A stretch of 64,000 nucleotides of DNA from CAWABB01 sp963780165 (GTDB taxonomy: Bacteria > Bacteroidota > Ignavibacteria > UBA10030 > UBA6906): NCBI GenBank assembly GCA_963780165.1, contig CAWABB010000001.1, positions 1,488,001-1,552,000 on the forward strand, in the 5' to 3' direction. Below the pieces are notes generated by a model, which did not search any database, was not told the DNA's origin, and saw nothing but the letters and a program-made list of their open reading frames with translations. The position numbers were made by a program, and so were the translations under genes. Below are positions 26,515 through 34,048 of the stretch, one piece after another (position 1 is the stretch's first letter; each line of letters opens with the position of its first letter).

Positions 26515-28005
26515 ATGATTACCCTCGGATACGACATCGGAAGCTCTTCAATCAAAGCCGCATTGTTGAATGTCGATACAGGGGAAACCCTGGCAGCGGC
26601 CTTCTCCCCGCGGACAGAATTGCCCATGATGGCGGAACGGGCCGGGTGGGCGGAGCAGGACCCGGACGTCTGGTGGACACACGTGGTCCAGGCGACCCAG
26701 GAGGTGGTTCGCAGCGCCCGGATCGACCCGGCGGCCATCAAGGCGATCGGAATATCGTACCAGATGCACGGACTGGTCGTTCTCGACGCTGCTCACCGGC
26801 CCCTTCGTCCCGCCATCATCTGGTGCGACAGCCGGGCGGTCTCCACCGGGGAGGAGGCATTCAGATCGCTCGGACCAGAGCGGTGCCTCTCCTCACTGCT
26901 GAACTCTCCGGGGAACTTCACGGCCTCCAAGCTCGCGTGGGTCCGGAGGCACGAGCCGGAGCTCTTCTCGAGGATCGCGCGCTTCATGCTGCCGGGAGAC
27001 TACGTTGCGCTCCGCATGACCGGAGAACCCGCAACCACGGTCAGCGGACTTTCCGAGGCCACGCTGTGGGATTTCTCCGCTCAACAACCCGCGTGGTTTC
27101 TGCTGGAGCACTACGGCATCGATCCGTCGGTGATGGCCCCGCTCACTCCGACGTTCGGCGTTCAGGGGAAACTCCGGCCCGCAGTTGCGCAGGAACTCGG
27201 CCTCGCGGCGGGAACGCCGGTCACGTATCGCGCGGGCGATCAACCGAACAACGCGCTCTCGCTCCGTGTCCTGGAGCCCGGCGAGATCGCCGCGACCGCA
27301 GGCACCTCCGGCGTCGTCTACGGCATCAGCGACTCCTATCAATTCGATCCGGCGTCTCGCGTGAACTCGTTCGCGCACGTGAATCACACGAGCGCTGCGC
27401 CGCGGATCGGGATCCTCCTCTGCATCAACGGCACGGGCATTTCCAACAGCTGGATCCGGAAGGTCACCGGCGCCGGGTCCCAGAGCTACGCGTCGATGAA
27501 CACGCTCGCACACACCGTCCGCGTGGGGTCGGAGGGCGTCGTCGTCCTCCCGTTCGGGAACGGAGCTGAGCGCATGCTGGGAAACCGGGATATCGGGGCG
27601 CAGATCCTTGGACTCAACTTCAACATCCACACCTCCGCCCACCTCTACCGCGCAGTCCAGGAGGGAGTCGCGTTCGCCTTTCGCCATGGCATGGACATCA
27701 TGAAGACGCTCGGTGTGCATCCGTCCGTGATCAGAGCCGGCTCGGCAAACCTGTTCCTCAGCCCGGTCTTCTGCGAAGCGCTCGCCGGCGTGTCGGATGT
27801 TGCGATCGAGCTCTATAATACTGATGGCGCACTCGGCGCGGCGCGGGGCGCTGCGATCGGCGCCGGCATCGTGCGATCCGGCGATGACGCGTTTCAGGGT
27901 CTCAAGCGCGTCACCACGATCGAGCCTGCCTCTCAGCTGCGGCCGGCGTACGAGGAGGCGTACGGGCATTGGTCGGCCTCGCTCGCGCGTGCGCTGCCGG
28001 CCTGA
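26515..28005 (+). CDS. xylB: Xylulokinase / FGGY-family carbohydrate kinase
   Basis: The start is the ATG at 26515, which gives 496 residues, as usual for XylB. The FGGY features are clear: phosphate-1 loop GYDIGSSSIKAALL, substrate region MAERAGWAEQDPDVWW, IGISYQMHGLV and WCDSRA, and adenosine-binding TAGTSGVVYG and GNGAERMLGN. It phosphorylates D-xylulose or a related ketose to the 5-phosphate for the pentose phosphate pathway. No isomerase or transporter is adjacent. A weak promoter (TATCTTCC at 26464-26471, poor -33 box) lies upstream. Confidence 0.9.
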   Translation: MITLGYDIGSSSIKAALLNVDTGETLAAAFSPRTELPMMAERAGWAEQDPDVWWTHVVQATQEVVRSARIDPAAIKAIGISYQMHGLVVLDAAHRPLRPAIIWCDSRAVSTGEEAFRSLGPERCLSSLLNSPGNFTASKLAWVRRHEPELFSRIARFMLPGDYVALRMTGEPATTVSGLSEATLWDFSAQQPAWFLLEHYGIDPSVMAPLTPTFGVQGKLRPAVAQELGLAAGTPVTYRAGDQPNNALSLRVLEPGEIAATAGTSGVVYGISDSYQFDPASRVNSFAHVNHTSAAPRIGILLCINGTGISNSWIRKVTGAGSQSYASMNTLAHTVRVGSEGVVVLPFGNGAERMLGNRDIGAQILGLNFNIHTSAHLYRAVQEGVAFAFRHGMDIMKTLGVHPSVIRAGSANLFLSPVFCEALAGVSDVAIELYNTDGALGAARGAAIGAGIVRSGDDAFQGLKRVTTIEPASQLRPAYEEAYGHWSASLARALPA

Positions 28006-28076
28006 GCGTCCGGGCCCGGACCTCCCTCGCCTTGCGTGGGCACCCTCGCGTGCCGGGCGGGTGGCGCGCGCCGGTC

Positions 28077-28107
28077 TTGGTTCCCAGCCGGGAAGTCCGT
28101 ATCTTTA
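28077..28107 (+). promoter_or_regulatory. Predicted promoter of FKBP gene (TTG-N20-TATCTTTA)
   Basis: TTG at 28077-28079, 20-nt spacer, TATCTTTA at 28100-28107, about 55 nt before the ATG at 28161. Confidence 0.6.
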
Positions 28108-28160
28108 AAGATTGTCTGCAAAGACATTCCCGACACCCTATTCCACTGAAAGGACCAGCA

Positions 28161-28856
28161 ATGCAAGCCCTCGTGGCCGCCCTAGCCCTCGTCGGCCTTA
28201 TCGGTTGTTCGCCCGCAGGAGAGAAAGACGTAAAGCTCGAGACTCAGAAGGACAGCATCAGCTACTCCATCGGGCTGAGCGTCGGAAAGAACCTGACCCG
28301 CGACTCCATCACGGTCTCTCCCGATGCGTTCCTCAGAGGCGTGATGGATGCCGGCCGGGACAGCGCGGCCCGCTTGATGAGCGACGCGCAGGTGCAGAGC
28401 TGCATCATGGCATTCCAGGATTCCATGCGGAAGAAGCAGGAAGAAATGGCCCGCGTCGCCGGGGAGGAACAGATGACCAAAGGCGCCGCGCTTCTTGCTG
28501 AGAACGCGAAGAAGCCGGGCGTGGTGACGCTCCCTAGCGGACTCCAGTACAGGGTCATTACCGAAGGTAAGGGTAAGAAGCCGACGGAGAAATCGACCGT
28601 CACGACGCACTATCGCGGGCGGCTGATCGATGGAAAGGAGTTTGACAGCTCCTTCAAGCGCGGGCAGCCGGCGCAGTTCGCGGTCACTGGCGTCATCCGC
28701 GGATGGACCGAAGCCCTTCAGCTGATGAAGGAAGGATCCAAATGGGAATTGTACATTCCGCCGGACCTCGCCTGGGGCGCAAGCGGATCGGGCGGCGTCA
28801 TCCCGCCGAACGCCACAGTGATCTTCGAACTGGAGCTGATTTCCGTCGACAAGTAA
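28161..28856 (+). CDS. FKBP-type peptidyl-prolyl cis-trans isomerase lipoprotein (FkpA/Mip-like)
   Basis: The 231-residue product has a lipoprotein signal (ALALVGLIGC) and the helical N-terminal dimerisation domain of FkpA/Mip proteins (SISYSIGLSVGKNLTRDS ... QDSMRKKQEEMARVA). The FKBP domain follows: GLQYRVITEG, VTTHYRGRLIDGKEFDSS, FAVTGVIRGWTEALQLMKEGSKW and IPPNATVIFELELI. It assists folding of envelope proteins. The ATG follows GAAAGGACCAGCA. A predicted promoter and a terminator make it monocistronic. Confidence 0.93.
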   Translation: MQALVAALALVGLIGCSPAGEKDVKLETQKDSISYSIGLSVGKNLTRDSITVSPDAFLRGVMDAGRDSAARLMSDAQVQSCIMAFQDSMRKKQEEMARVAGEEQMTKGAALLAENAKKPGVVTLPSGLQYRVITEGKGKKPTEKSTVTTHYRGRLIDGKEFDSSFKRGQPAQFAVTGVIRGWTEALQLMKEGSKWELYIPPDLAWGASGSGGVIPPNATVIFELELISVDK

Positions 28857-28891
28857 TTCCGGGCGATACTTCACCCGCACGTGTGCATGCG

Positions 28892-28928
28892 AAGGGGCCG
28901 TCCCTCAAACTTTTGGGACAGCCCCTTT
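28892..28928. terminator. Terminator hairpin between convergent genes
   Basis: Arms AAGGGGCCGTCCC and GGGACAGCCCCTT pair with one C-A mismatch around a 10-nt loop and are followed by TTCG. The arms share their sequence with the 23-bp inverted repeats at 14930-15078, so this terminator may derive from that repeat family. Confidence 0.7.
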
Positions 28929-28955
28929 CGTTTGTGGAGGCTTCACCTGCCGCCG

Positions 28956-29984
28956 CTACCTCGCCCTGCGGAGCGCTACGATGGTGGTATCGTCTGACAG
29001 CGGCTGCCCCGCAGTGAACGTTTGAAGATGCTGGCGCAGCCCGCGAACGAACCCGCCCGGCGGCATCGCTCTATGCCCGGTGGCGTACCTCGTGAGCGAC
29101 TCGTCGCCAAATTCGCGGCCGTCCTGATCGCGGGCCTCGACCACTCCATCGGTATAGAATACGAGAAGGTCTCCCGGCTCCATCACAACGTGCGCCTCGG
29201 CAAAGCTTGCGTGCTCAACGAGTCCGATCGCGGCCCCCGTGGGTCTGAGCTGCGTCAGTGCGCTGTCACCGCCCGTGCCCCGGAGAAGTACGGGAGGATG
29301 ATGGCCGGCGTTCCCGTAGGTCACCCCGCCACCTTCCGGCGCTATGCGTGCGACGACAAGGCTGACGAATTTCGTCAGGTGAATATTGTGGCAGAACAGC
29401 CGGTTCAGGCGGCGAAGGACATCCACGGGAGCGGAACTCTCAGGCAGGATGACCCGAAGGTAGGCCTGGAGGCTGGCCATCAGCATGCTCGCCGGCATCC
29501 CCTTCCCCATCACATCCGCGATGACAACCGCGTGCGCTCCGTCCGCGAACCGGAGGAAGTCGAAGTAGTCGCCCCCGACGATCGACGCGGGCTGGCTGTA
29601 AGCGGCGACCTCAAACCCGGGAATCTCCGGCGCTTCCTGAGGCAAGAGCGCCCGTTGCACCCGCTGGGAGAGCTCCAGTTCTGACTCAAGCTGCGACCTC
29701 TCCTCCCCCGTCAGGTGCTCGATGCACACGCACGTTGTGTAGTCCATCTGCAGCCAGTGGGATTCGACGTGCTCGTGACACACCGTGCACCGCCCGAGCT
29801 CGCCCTCATCGGCCCTGACGATCGCATCCTCCAGCACGTGCATGTGTTCGTCCATAGCATGCGGGGGGTGGGGCCCGAGGCGCAGGTTGCGCTCCGCGGG
29901 CGGGACGCCCCCCAGCCAGTCACGCAGTGCGCGTCGCTGCTCGCGCAATTGCGTTGACATGCGTTCGAAGAAATCGTTGGCCAT
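28956..29984 (-). CDS. SpoIIE/RsbU-type PP2C serine phosphatase with N-terminal zinc-finger-like segment
   Basis: From the ATG at 29984 (GGAGGGCACG ribosome-binding site) the product is 342 residues. Residues ~60-110 contain CTVC and, 16 residues on, CVCIEH, resembling the DksA/TraR C4-type zinc finger. Residues ~120-340 are a PP2C domain: metal-binding GGDYFDFL, VVIADVMGKGMPASMLMA, NAGHHPPVLL, DLLVFYTDGVVEARD and LSDDTTIVAL. Such phosphatases dephosphorylate STAS antagonists in partner switching. The STAS/RsbW pair lies 3.5 kb away. The finger-like segment suggests redox, metal or RNA-polymerase-related sensing, by inference. Confidence 0.88.
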   Translation of the reverse strand: MANDFFERMSTQLREQRRALRDWLGGVPPAERNLRLGPHPPHAMDEHMHVLEDAIVRADEGELGRCTVCHEHVESHWLQMDYTTCVCIEHLTGEERSQLESELELSQRVQRALLPQEAPEIPGFEVAAYSQPASIVGGDYFDFLRFADGAHAVVIADVMGKGMPASMLMASLQAYLRVILPESSAPVDVLRRLNRLFCHNIHLTKFVSLVVARIAPEGGGVTYGNAGHHPPVLLRGTGGDSALTQLRPTGAAIGLVEHASFAEAHVVMEPGDLLVFYTDGVVEARDQDGREFGDESLTRYATGHRAMPPGGFVRGLRQHLQTFTAGQPLSDDTTIVALRRAR

Positions 29985-30115
29985 CGTGCCCTCCGCTGCA
30001 ATCCGTCCTGTATAAGGAACTACGAAGCACCGGTCCCGAAGTTCCACGCAGGGCAGGAGTCCCGCTCTTTTCGTATCTTTCTGCTCACCTGCAACCTCAC
30101 AACCATCACACCCCC

Positions 30116-31201
30116 ATGCAAATCGGAATCGTCGGCCTCCCGTTCTCGGGCAAATCCACCCTGTTTCAGGCCATCACAAAGACGCACCTTGACGCCTCCG
30201 CCCTCGCGCGCACGGAGGCGCATCATGCGGTGGTCAAGGTCCCTGACCTGCGACTGACCGCGCTTTCCGAGCTCTTCTCGCCGAAGAGCACCGTCAATGC
30301 CACCATCGAGTTCGTGGATGTCGTCGGGCTGAAGAAGGGGGAGTCAGGCTCGGCGCAGTTCACCACCAACTTCCTGGCCAGCGTCAAAACCAACGACGCG
30401 CTGGTCCAAATCGTGCGGGCGTTCGCGAACGATGCGGTCCCGCATCCGGAAGGCTCCGTGGATGTCGCGCGCGACGTCGCAACGTTCGAGACCGAGTTCA
30501 TCCTGTCGGACATGGCGATCCTCGAGACGCGCATCGAGCGGCTGAAGAAGCAGGTCCTGAAGGCGGGAGACGAAACAGCAAAGAAGGAGCTTGGCATCCT
30601 CGAACGCTGCCTCGCCGCACTGACCGAGGAGCGGCCGCTGCGGGACATCGGGTTCTCGAAGGAAGAGGCGCTCATTCTCAAAACGTATCAGCTGCTCACC
30701 TCCAAGCCTATGCTCATCGCACTGAACTTCGACGAATCTCAGCAGCCGAAGGCCGCGAGCATCGTGGACGGGATCACCGCAAGGAAAGAGACGCCGAACA
30801 CCGGCATCGTGGGGTTTTTCGGAAAGATCGACATGGAAATGTCCGAGCTCTCAGAGTCTGAGGCCGGAGTGTTCATGAAGGAGTACGGCATCACGGAGTC
30901 CGCGCTCGACACGCTCATCCGTTCGTCGTACGATCTCCTGGGGCTTCACTCGTTCTTCACCGTCGGCGAAGACGAGTGCCGGGCGTGGACGATCCGCAAG
31001 GGGATGACAGCACAGGAAGCTGCGGGAGTGATCCACTCGGACTTCTTCAACAAGTTCATCCGCGCAGAGGTTGTCTCGTACGATCATTTCATGGCCGCCG
31101 CCGGCTCATTCGCCAAGGCGAAGGAGGCAGGACACTGGAGGCTTGAGGGAAAAGAATACGTCGTGAAGGACGGGGACATCCTCTCGATCAGGCACAGCTG
31201 A
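30116..31201 (+). CDS. ychF: YchF/EngD/OLA1-type redox-regulated ATPase
   Basis: The 361-residue length equals the family norm. It begins with Walker A GLPFSGKST (most YchF have GLPNVGKST), then FVDVVGLKKGES as the DxxG region, a coiled-coil insert at ~125-200, the ATP-selecting LNFDE in place of NKxD, and a C-terminal TGS/DUF933 domain (FFTVGEDECRAWTIRKGMTAQEAAGVIHSDF). YchF is a ribosome-associated ATPase tied to stress control. A TATCTTTC -7 element at 30074-30081 lacks a good -33 box. It is divergent from the SpoIIE-like phosphatase. Confidence 0.93.
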   Translation: MQIGIVGLPFSGKSTLFQAITKTHLDASALARTEAHHAVVKVPDLRLTALSELFSPKSTVNATIEFVDVVGLKKGESGSAQFTTNFLASVKTNDALVQIVRAFANDAVPHPEGSVDVARDVATFETEFILSDMAILETRIERLKKQVLKAGDETAKKELGILERCLAALTEERPLRDIGFSKEEALILKTYQLLTSKPMLIALNFDESQQPKAASIVDGITARKETPNTGIVGFFGKIDMEMSELSESEAGVFMKEYGITESALDTLIRSSYDLLGLHSFFTVGEDECRAWTIRKGMTAQEAAGVIHSDFFNKFIRAEVVSYDHFMAAAGSFAKAKEAGHWRLEGKEYVVKDGDILSIRHS

Positions 31202-31277
31202 GGACGTGCGATCAGAGACAGTTGTGGGGAGCGGTGCCTTCCGACGAGGCGACTGCCCGGCCGCCCGCGATGAAGCG

Positions 31278-32150
31278 CTACCCGCCTGAGGACCAGCTTC
31301 CGCTGCGGTCCGACACCCAGGAATCCATCTTGCCGCTCGCACGCTTCTTCTTCTTGACCGCAAACACGATCTTTTTCCCTTTGCCGCGGTGCTGATTCCG
31401 GCCGGGCCCCGGAGGACCTCCCCACGTGGCCGATCGCTTGCCAGGAAAACCTGATGCTGACCGCTGCCCGGGAAAGCCTGCTGCCGGTCGATGACCAGGA
31501 GGACCTCCTGCGGGGCGCTGGCCGGGGTATCCAGTTCCCGGCCGACGACCGGGGGGACCTCCTGCGGGGCGCTGACCGGGGTATCCAGTTCCCGGCCGAC
31601 GACCGGCGGGACCTCCTGCGGGGCGCTGACCGGGGTAACCAATTCCGGGCCGACGACCGGGGGCACCTCCTGCGGGGCGCTGACCGGGGTATCCGATTCC
31701 GGGCCGCTGACCGGGAGGACCTCCTGCGGGGCGATGTCCTGGGTACCCTGTGCCGGGCCTGTGTCCCGGATGCCCTCCCCCAGGCCGCTGCCCGGGATGG
31801 CGTGGATGCTTATGTCCTGGATGCTGGTTCCCGGGTCGACCCGGGCCGCCGGGCGCGTTCGGCTGCTGGTGACCCGCGTGCCGCCCGTGAGGCTGACCCG
31901 GATGTCTCGGTCCCGTGCCGTGGCCGCGCCCGGGCGACTGCGAATGCCTTTCCCCTCCGAACGGAGGAGTACCGTGACGTCCGTGGTGAGGACCAGAGGA
32001 CTGCTGACCCTGCGGCCGCTCGTACATGCCGACGAAATCGTTCGTCGGCTGGAGCTGCGGAGGTTCCGGGCTTCCCTGAGGAGGCCTGGCCTGGGAATGC
32101 CCCGGCTTCTTTCTGCGGGGACCGAATTTTCCAGGACCTGGAAATGCCAT
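31278..32150 (-). CDS. Low-complexity Gly/Pro/Arg/His-rich repeat protein
   Basis: The 290-residue frame starts MAFPGPGKFGPRRKK. From ~residue 110 it contains at least 13 nine-residue repeats of the type G-Y/P-P-G-Q/R-R-P-A/G-G/T, paired into 18-residue units. It ends with a Lys-rich tail (GKGKKIVFAVKKKKRASGK). It has no signal peptide or membrane segment. Highly basic disordered tails of this sort occur in RNA-binding proteins, but no folded domain is present. Because the repeats keep several frames open on both strands, coding is likely but not certain. This frame is favoured by its natural start, basic ends and lack of stops. The ribosome-binding site is weak (AAGG). Confidence 0.5.
   Translation of the reverse strand: MAFPGPGKFGPRRKKPGHSQARPPQGSPEPPQLQPTNDFVGMYERPQGQQSSGPHHGRHGTPPFGGERHSQSPGRGHGTGPRHPGQPHGRHAGHQQPNAPGGPGRPGNQHPGHKHPRHPGQRPGGGHPGHRPGTGYPGHRPAGGPPGQRPGIGYPGQRPAGGAPGRRPGIGYPGQRPAGGPAGRRPGTGYPGQRPAGGPPGRRPGTGYPGQRPAGGPPGHRPAAGFPGQRSASGFPGKRSATWGGPPGPGRNQHRGKGKKIVFAVKKKKRASGKMDSWVSDRSGSWSSGG
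31480..31740 (-). repeat. Tandem DNA repeats, 54-bp period (27-bp sub-period)
   Basis: The block containing CCTCCTGCGGGGCG recurs at 31504, 31558, 31612, 31666 and 31720, exactly 54 nt apart. The units differ by only a few substitutions, so the array is recent. The period is a multiple of three and encodes the G-x-P-G-x-R-P repeats of the protein above. Confidence 0.85.
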
Positions 32151-32486
32151 GACGATGCCTTGGTGATGTGCGTGGATATGCCCCGTGCGATCAGCCGCAA
32201 GGTGCGGTCTGGATGCCGGTCAATGGTGATGATTGAGTATTGCGCCTACTGCGCGTAGTCGGCGGAGAAGCTAGCTCATTTCTGGGGCGGACTCAGCATG
32301 CCGGCGCGGGGGAGTTCGAGTGCCGGAAGATGCCCGTGCGTTAAAATCTGTTGTGCCGATCAGGTTCCGCCATCCCCTGCTGAAAGGTCAGCGAGGCGGT
32401 CGTCGGCTGGGGTGTGTCTTCCCGAACAACACGAGAATAATGTAGGGCTTTCACTCGAGATTTCCTAATCCCCTCACCGGCGTTCT
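32151..32486. other. Gene-free stretch upstream of the GT-C gene
   Basis: No credible coding sequence, repeat or RNA gene was found between the divergent Gly/Pro-rich protein gene and the promoter at 32487. The composition is mixed, with a short A/T-richer part near 32440-32480. Confidence 0.5.
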
Positions 32487-32517
32487 TTGCTTTTGAGGAC
32501 GGCCGGGAGTATGTTGA
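32487..32517 (+). promoter_or_regulatory. Predicted promoter of GT-C glycosyltransferase gene (TTG-N20-TATGTTGA)
   Basis: TTG at 32487-32489, 20-nt spacer, TATGTTGA at 32510-32517, about 30 nt before the ATG at 32548. Confidence 0.6.
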
Positions 32518-32547
32518 CGGAGTTCCAACATCAACGCTCTCAGGGCC

Positions 32548-33837
32548 ATGCGCCAGCCGGAAATACCCGCCTTCCTCGCGTCCGTCGCAACCGTGACAAT
32601 TGGGCTGGGAGCGCTGCACGTCCTTCCGCTCCCCCCTGCCGCGGCCCTCGCGTTGGTCTTCATCGGCTCCTCGGCGGCATACCTGTGGATGTGCCGGGAA
32701 ACCCTCCGGACCGGATTGCCGGACGGGCTGGTCTGGATCACCCTCGGGCTCGGCATCCTGATCAGGCTGTCGTTCTTCTCGAGCGACCCGGTCGGTTCGG
32801 ATGACGTATACCGCTACGTATGGGACGGGAAGGTCCAGGCGGCAGGCATCAATCCATACCGCTATGCGCCGGACGACCCGACACTTGCAGACCTGCACTC
32901 GTCGCTGTTGCCCGGGGCGGTCAATCACCCCGACATGAAGACCGTCTACTTCCCCTTCTCCCAGTGGCTCTTCCTTCTCGCATTTCGGATCGCGGGGGAA
33001 TCGCTGTGGGGACTGAAGGCGATGCTTCTCGCAGCCGAAGCTGCAACCATAGCGGGACTTCTTCTCCTCCTCTCCCACCTGAAGCTGCCGCGCCGCCTGG
33101 TCCTGCTCTATGCCCTGTGCCCTCTTCCGATTCTGGCGTTCGCACTGGATGCCCACGTCGACGGCTTCGGGCTGCCTCTTTTCATTTTCGGGTTGCTGTA
33201 TCACCTGAAAGGCCGCCCCGCCATCGGGCTTCTTCTGCTGGGGCTTTCCATGTCGGTGAAGCCCGTCGCGCTCGTCATGCTCCCGGTCCTGTTCCTTCAG
33301 GCTCACACCGCCGCCGACCGGATCCGGATCGCGTTGCTCCCCCTGGCCGTGGCGCTCCTCCCTTTCGTGCCGTATTCGCTGGAGATCAACCCCCTTGAAT
33401 CGCTCTCCACGTTCGCCTGGCACTGGCTGTTCAACGGGGCGTTCTTCGAGCTGGTGCGCTCGTTCGCGCAGGACAATCAGTGCGCGCGACTGATCTGCGC
33501 CGCGACGCTGGCCGTCTCGTTGGTCCTCCTCCAGTTCACGCGCCACGATCTTCTTCGAAAGGCAGCCTTTTCCGTTCTTCTCCTTCTGCTCTTCTCGCCC
33601 GTCGTCCATCCGTGGTATGTGACGTGGCTGGTGGCGCTCCTTCCCGTCGTCCCGCTGCGTTCGGGGATGGTCTATGCGGCAAGCGTAAGCCTGGCCGTGA
33701 TCACGCTTGTGGAATACCGACTCACCGGTGCGTGGGAGCAACACCCGATCATCCTGGTCCTCGAGTATGCCCCTGTGGTGGCGCTCTTTCTACCGGAAGT
33801 GGCTGGAAAGTTGCGCGTGCGCATTCAGAACGCCTGA
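32548..33837 (+). CDS. GT-C type polyprenyl-phosphate-dependent glycosyltransferase (GT87/DUF2029-like)
   Basis: The 429-residue membrane protein has about eleven hydrophobic segments. After the first segments comes an acidic loop, SSDPVGSDDVYRYVWDGKV, followed by AGINPYRYAP, a pattern typical of GT-C mannosyl- or arabinosyltransferases that use a lipid-linked sugar donor. SMSVKPVALVMLP and SPVVHPWYVTWLVALLP later in the protein are also characteristic. It likely adds sugars to lipids or proteins on the outer face of the inner membrane; donor and acceptor are unknown. No glycan cluster surrounds it. Confidence 0.82.
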   Translation: MRQPEIPAFLASVATVTIGLGALHVLPLPPAAALALVFIGSSAAYLWMCRETLRTGLPDGLVWITLGLGILIRLSFFSSDPVGSDDVYRYVWDGKVQAAGINPYRYAPDDPTLADLHSSLLPGAVNHPDMKTVYFPFSQWLFLLAFRIAGESLWGLKAMLLAAEAATIAGLLLLLSHLKLPRRLVLLYALCPLPILAFALDAHVDGFGLPLFIFGLLYHLKGRPAIGLLLLGLSMSVKPVALVMLPVLFLQAHTAADRIRIALLPLAVALLPFVPYSLEINPLESLSTFAWHWLFNGAFFELVRSFAQDNQCARLICAATLAVSLVLLQFTRHDLLRKAAFSVLLLLLFSPVVHPWYVTWLVALLPVVPLRSGMVYAASVSLAVITLVEYRLTGAWEQHPIILVLEYAPVVALFLPEVAGKLRVRIQNA

Positions 33838-33908
33838 TTCACCGCAAAGTAACCGACATCGTAGAGATCGTTCTCAATGCTGGAAGGCAAAAGCAGGACT
33901 CTTATGCT

Positions 33909-34012
33909 AGTGCCGCGCCAGCGTTCATGTGCTGCAGCGCCCTATCGACACAGCTGGTTGGCGCGAGCACCGGGCCCTTTGTGTTTATGGCAGTGACGCA
34001 TTGGAGGGGCAC
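33909..34012 (+). repeat. Dispersed 104-bp intergenic element, copy A
   Basis: It starts AGTGCCGCGCC and ends GAGGGGCAC. It aligns over its whole length with the reverse complement of 41741-41844 at roughly 80% identity by eye, including a 14-nt identical core CGCCCTATCGACAC. No coding frame is conserved. It occupies most of the 211-nt gap between the GT-C gene and the aminomutase operon. Confidence 0.8.
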
Positions 34013-34048
34013 GAGCACGTTAGTGAAAGGGGGGGCTTTCGGCTGGCA

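Noticed and set aside
31480..31740. Possible CRISPR array
   Set aside because: The 54-bp repeats are contiguous without unique spacers and are a multiple of three within an open frame.
32341..33744. 467-codon open frame on the minus strand
   Set aside because: Its product is a charged low-complexity sequence without any domain, antisense to a clear GT-C membrane protein.
33909..34012. Possible integron attC site
   Set aside because: The size fits, but no convincing RYYYAAC and GTTRRRY core pair is at the ends, and no integrase is in the window.
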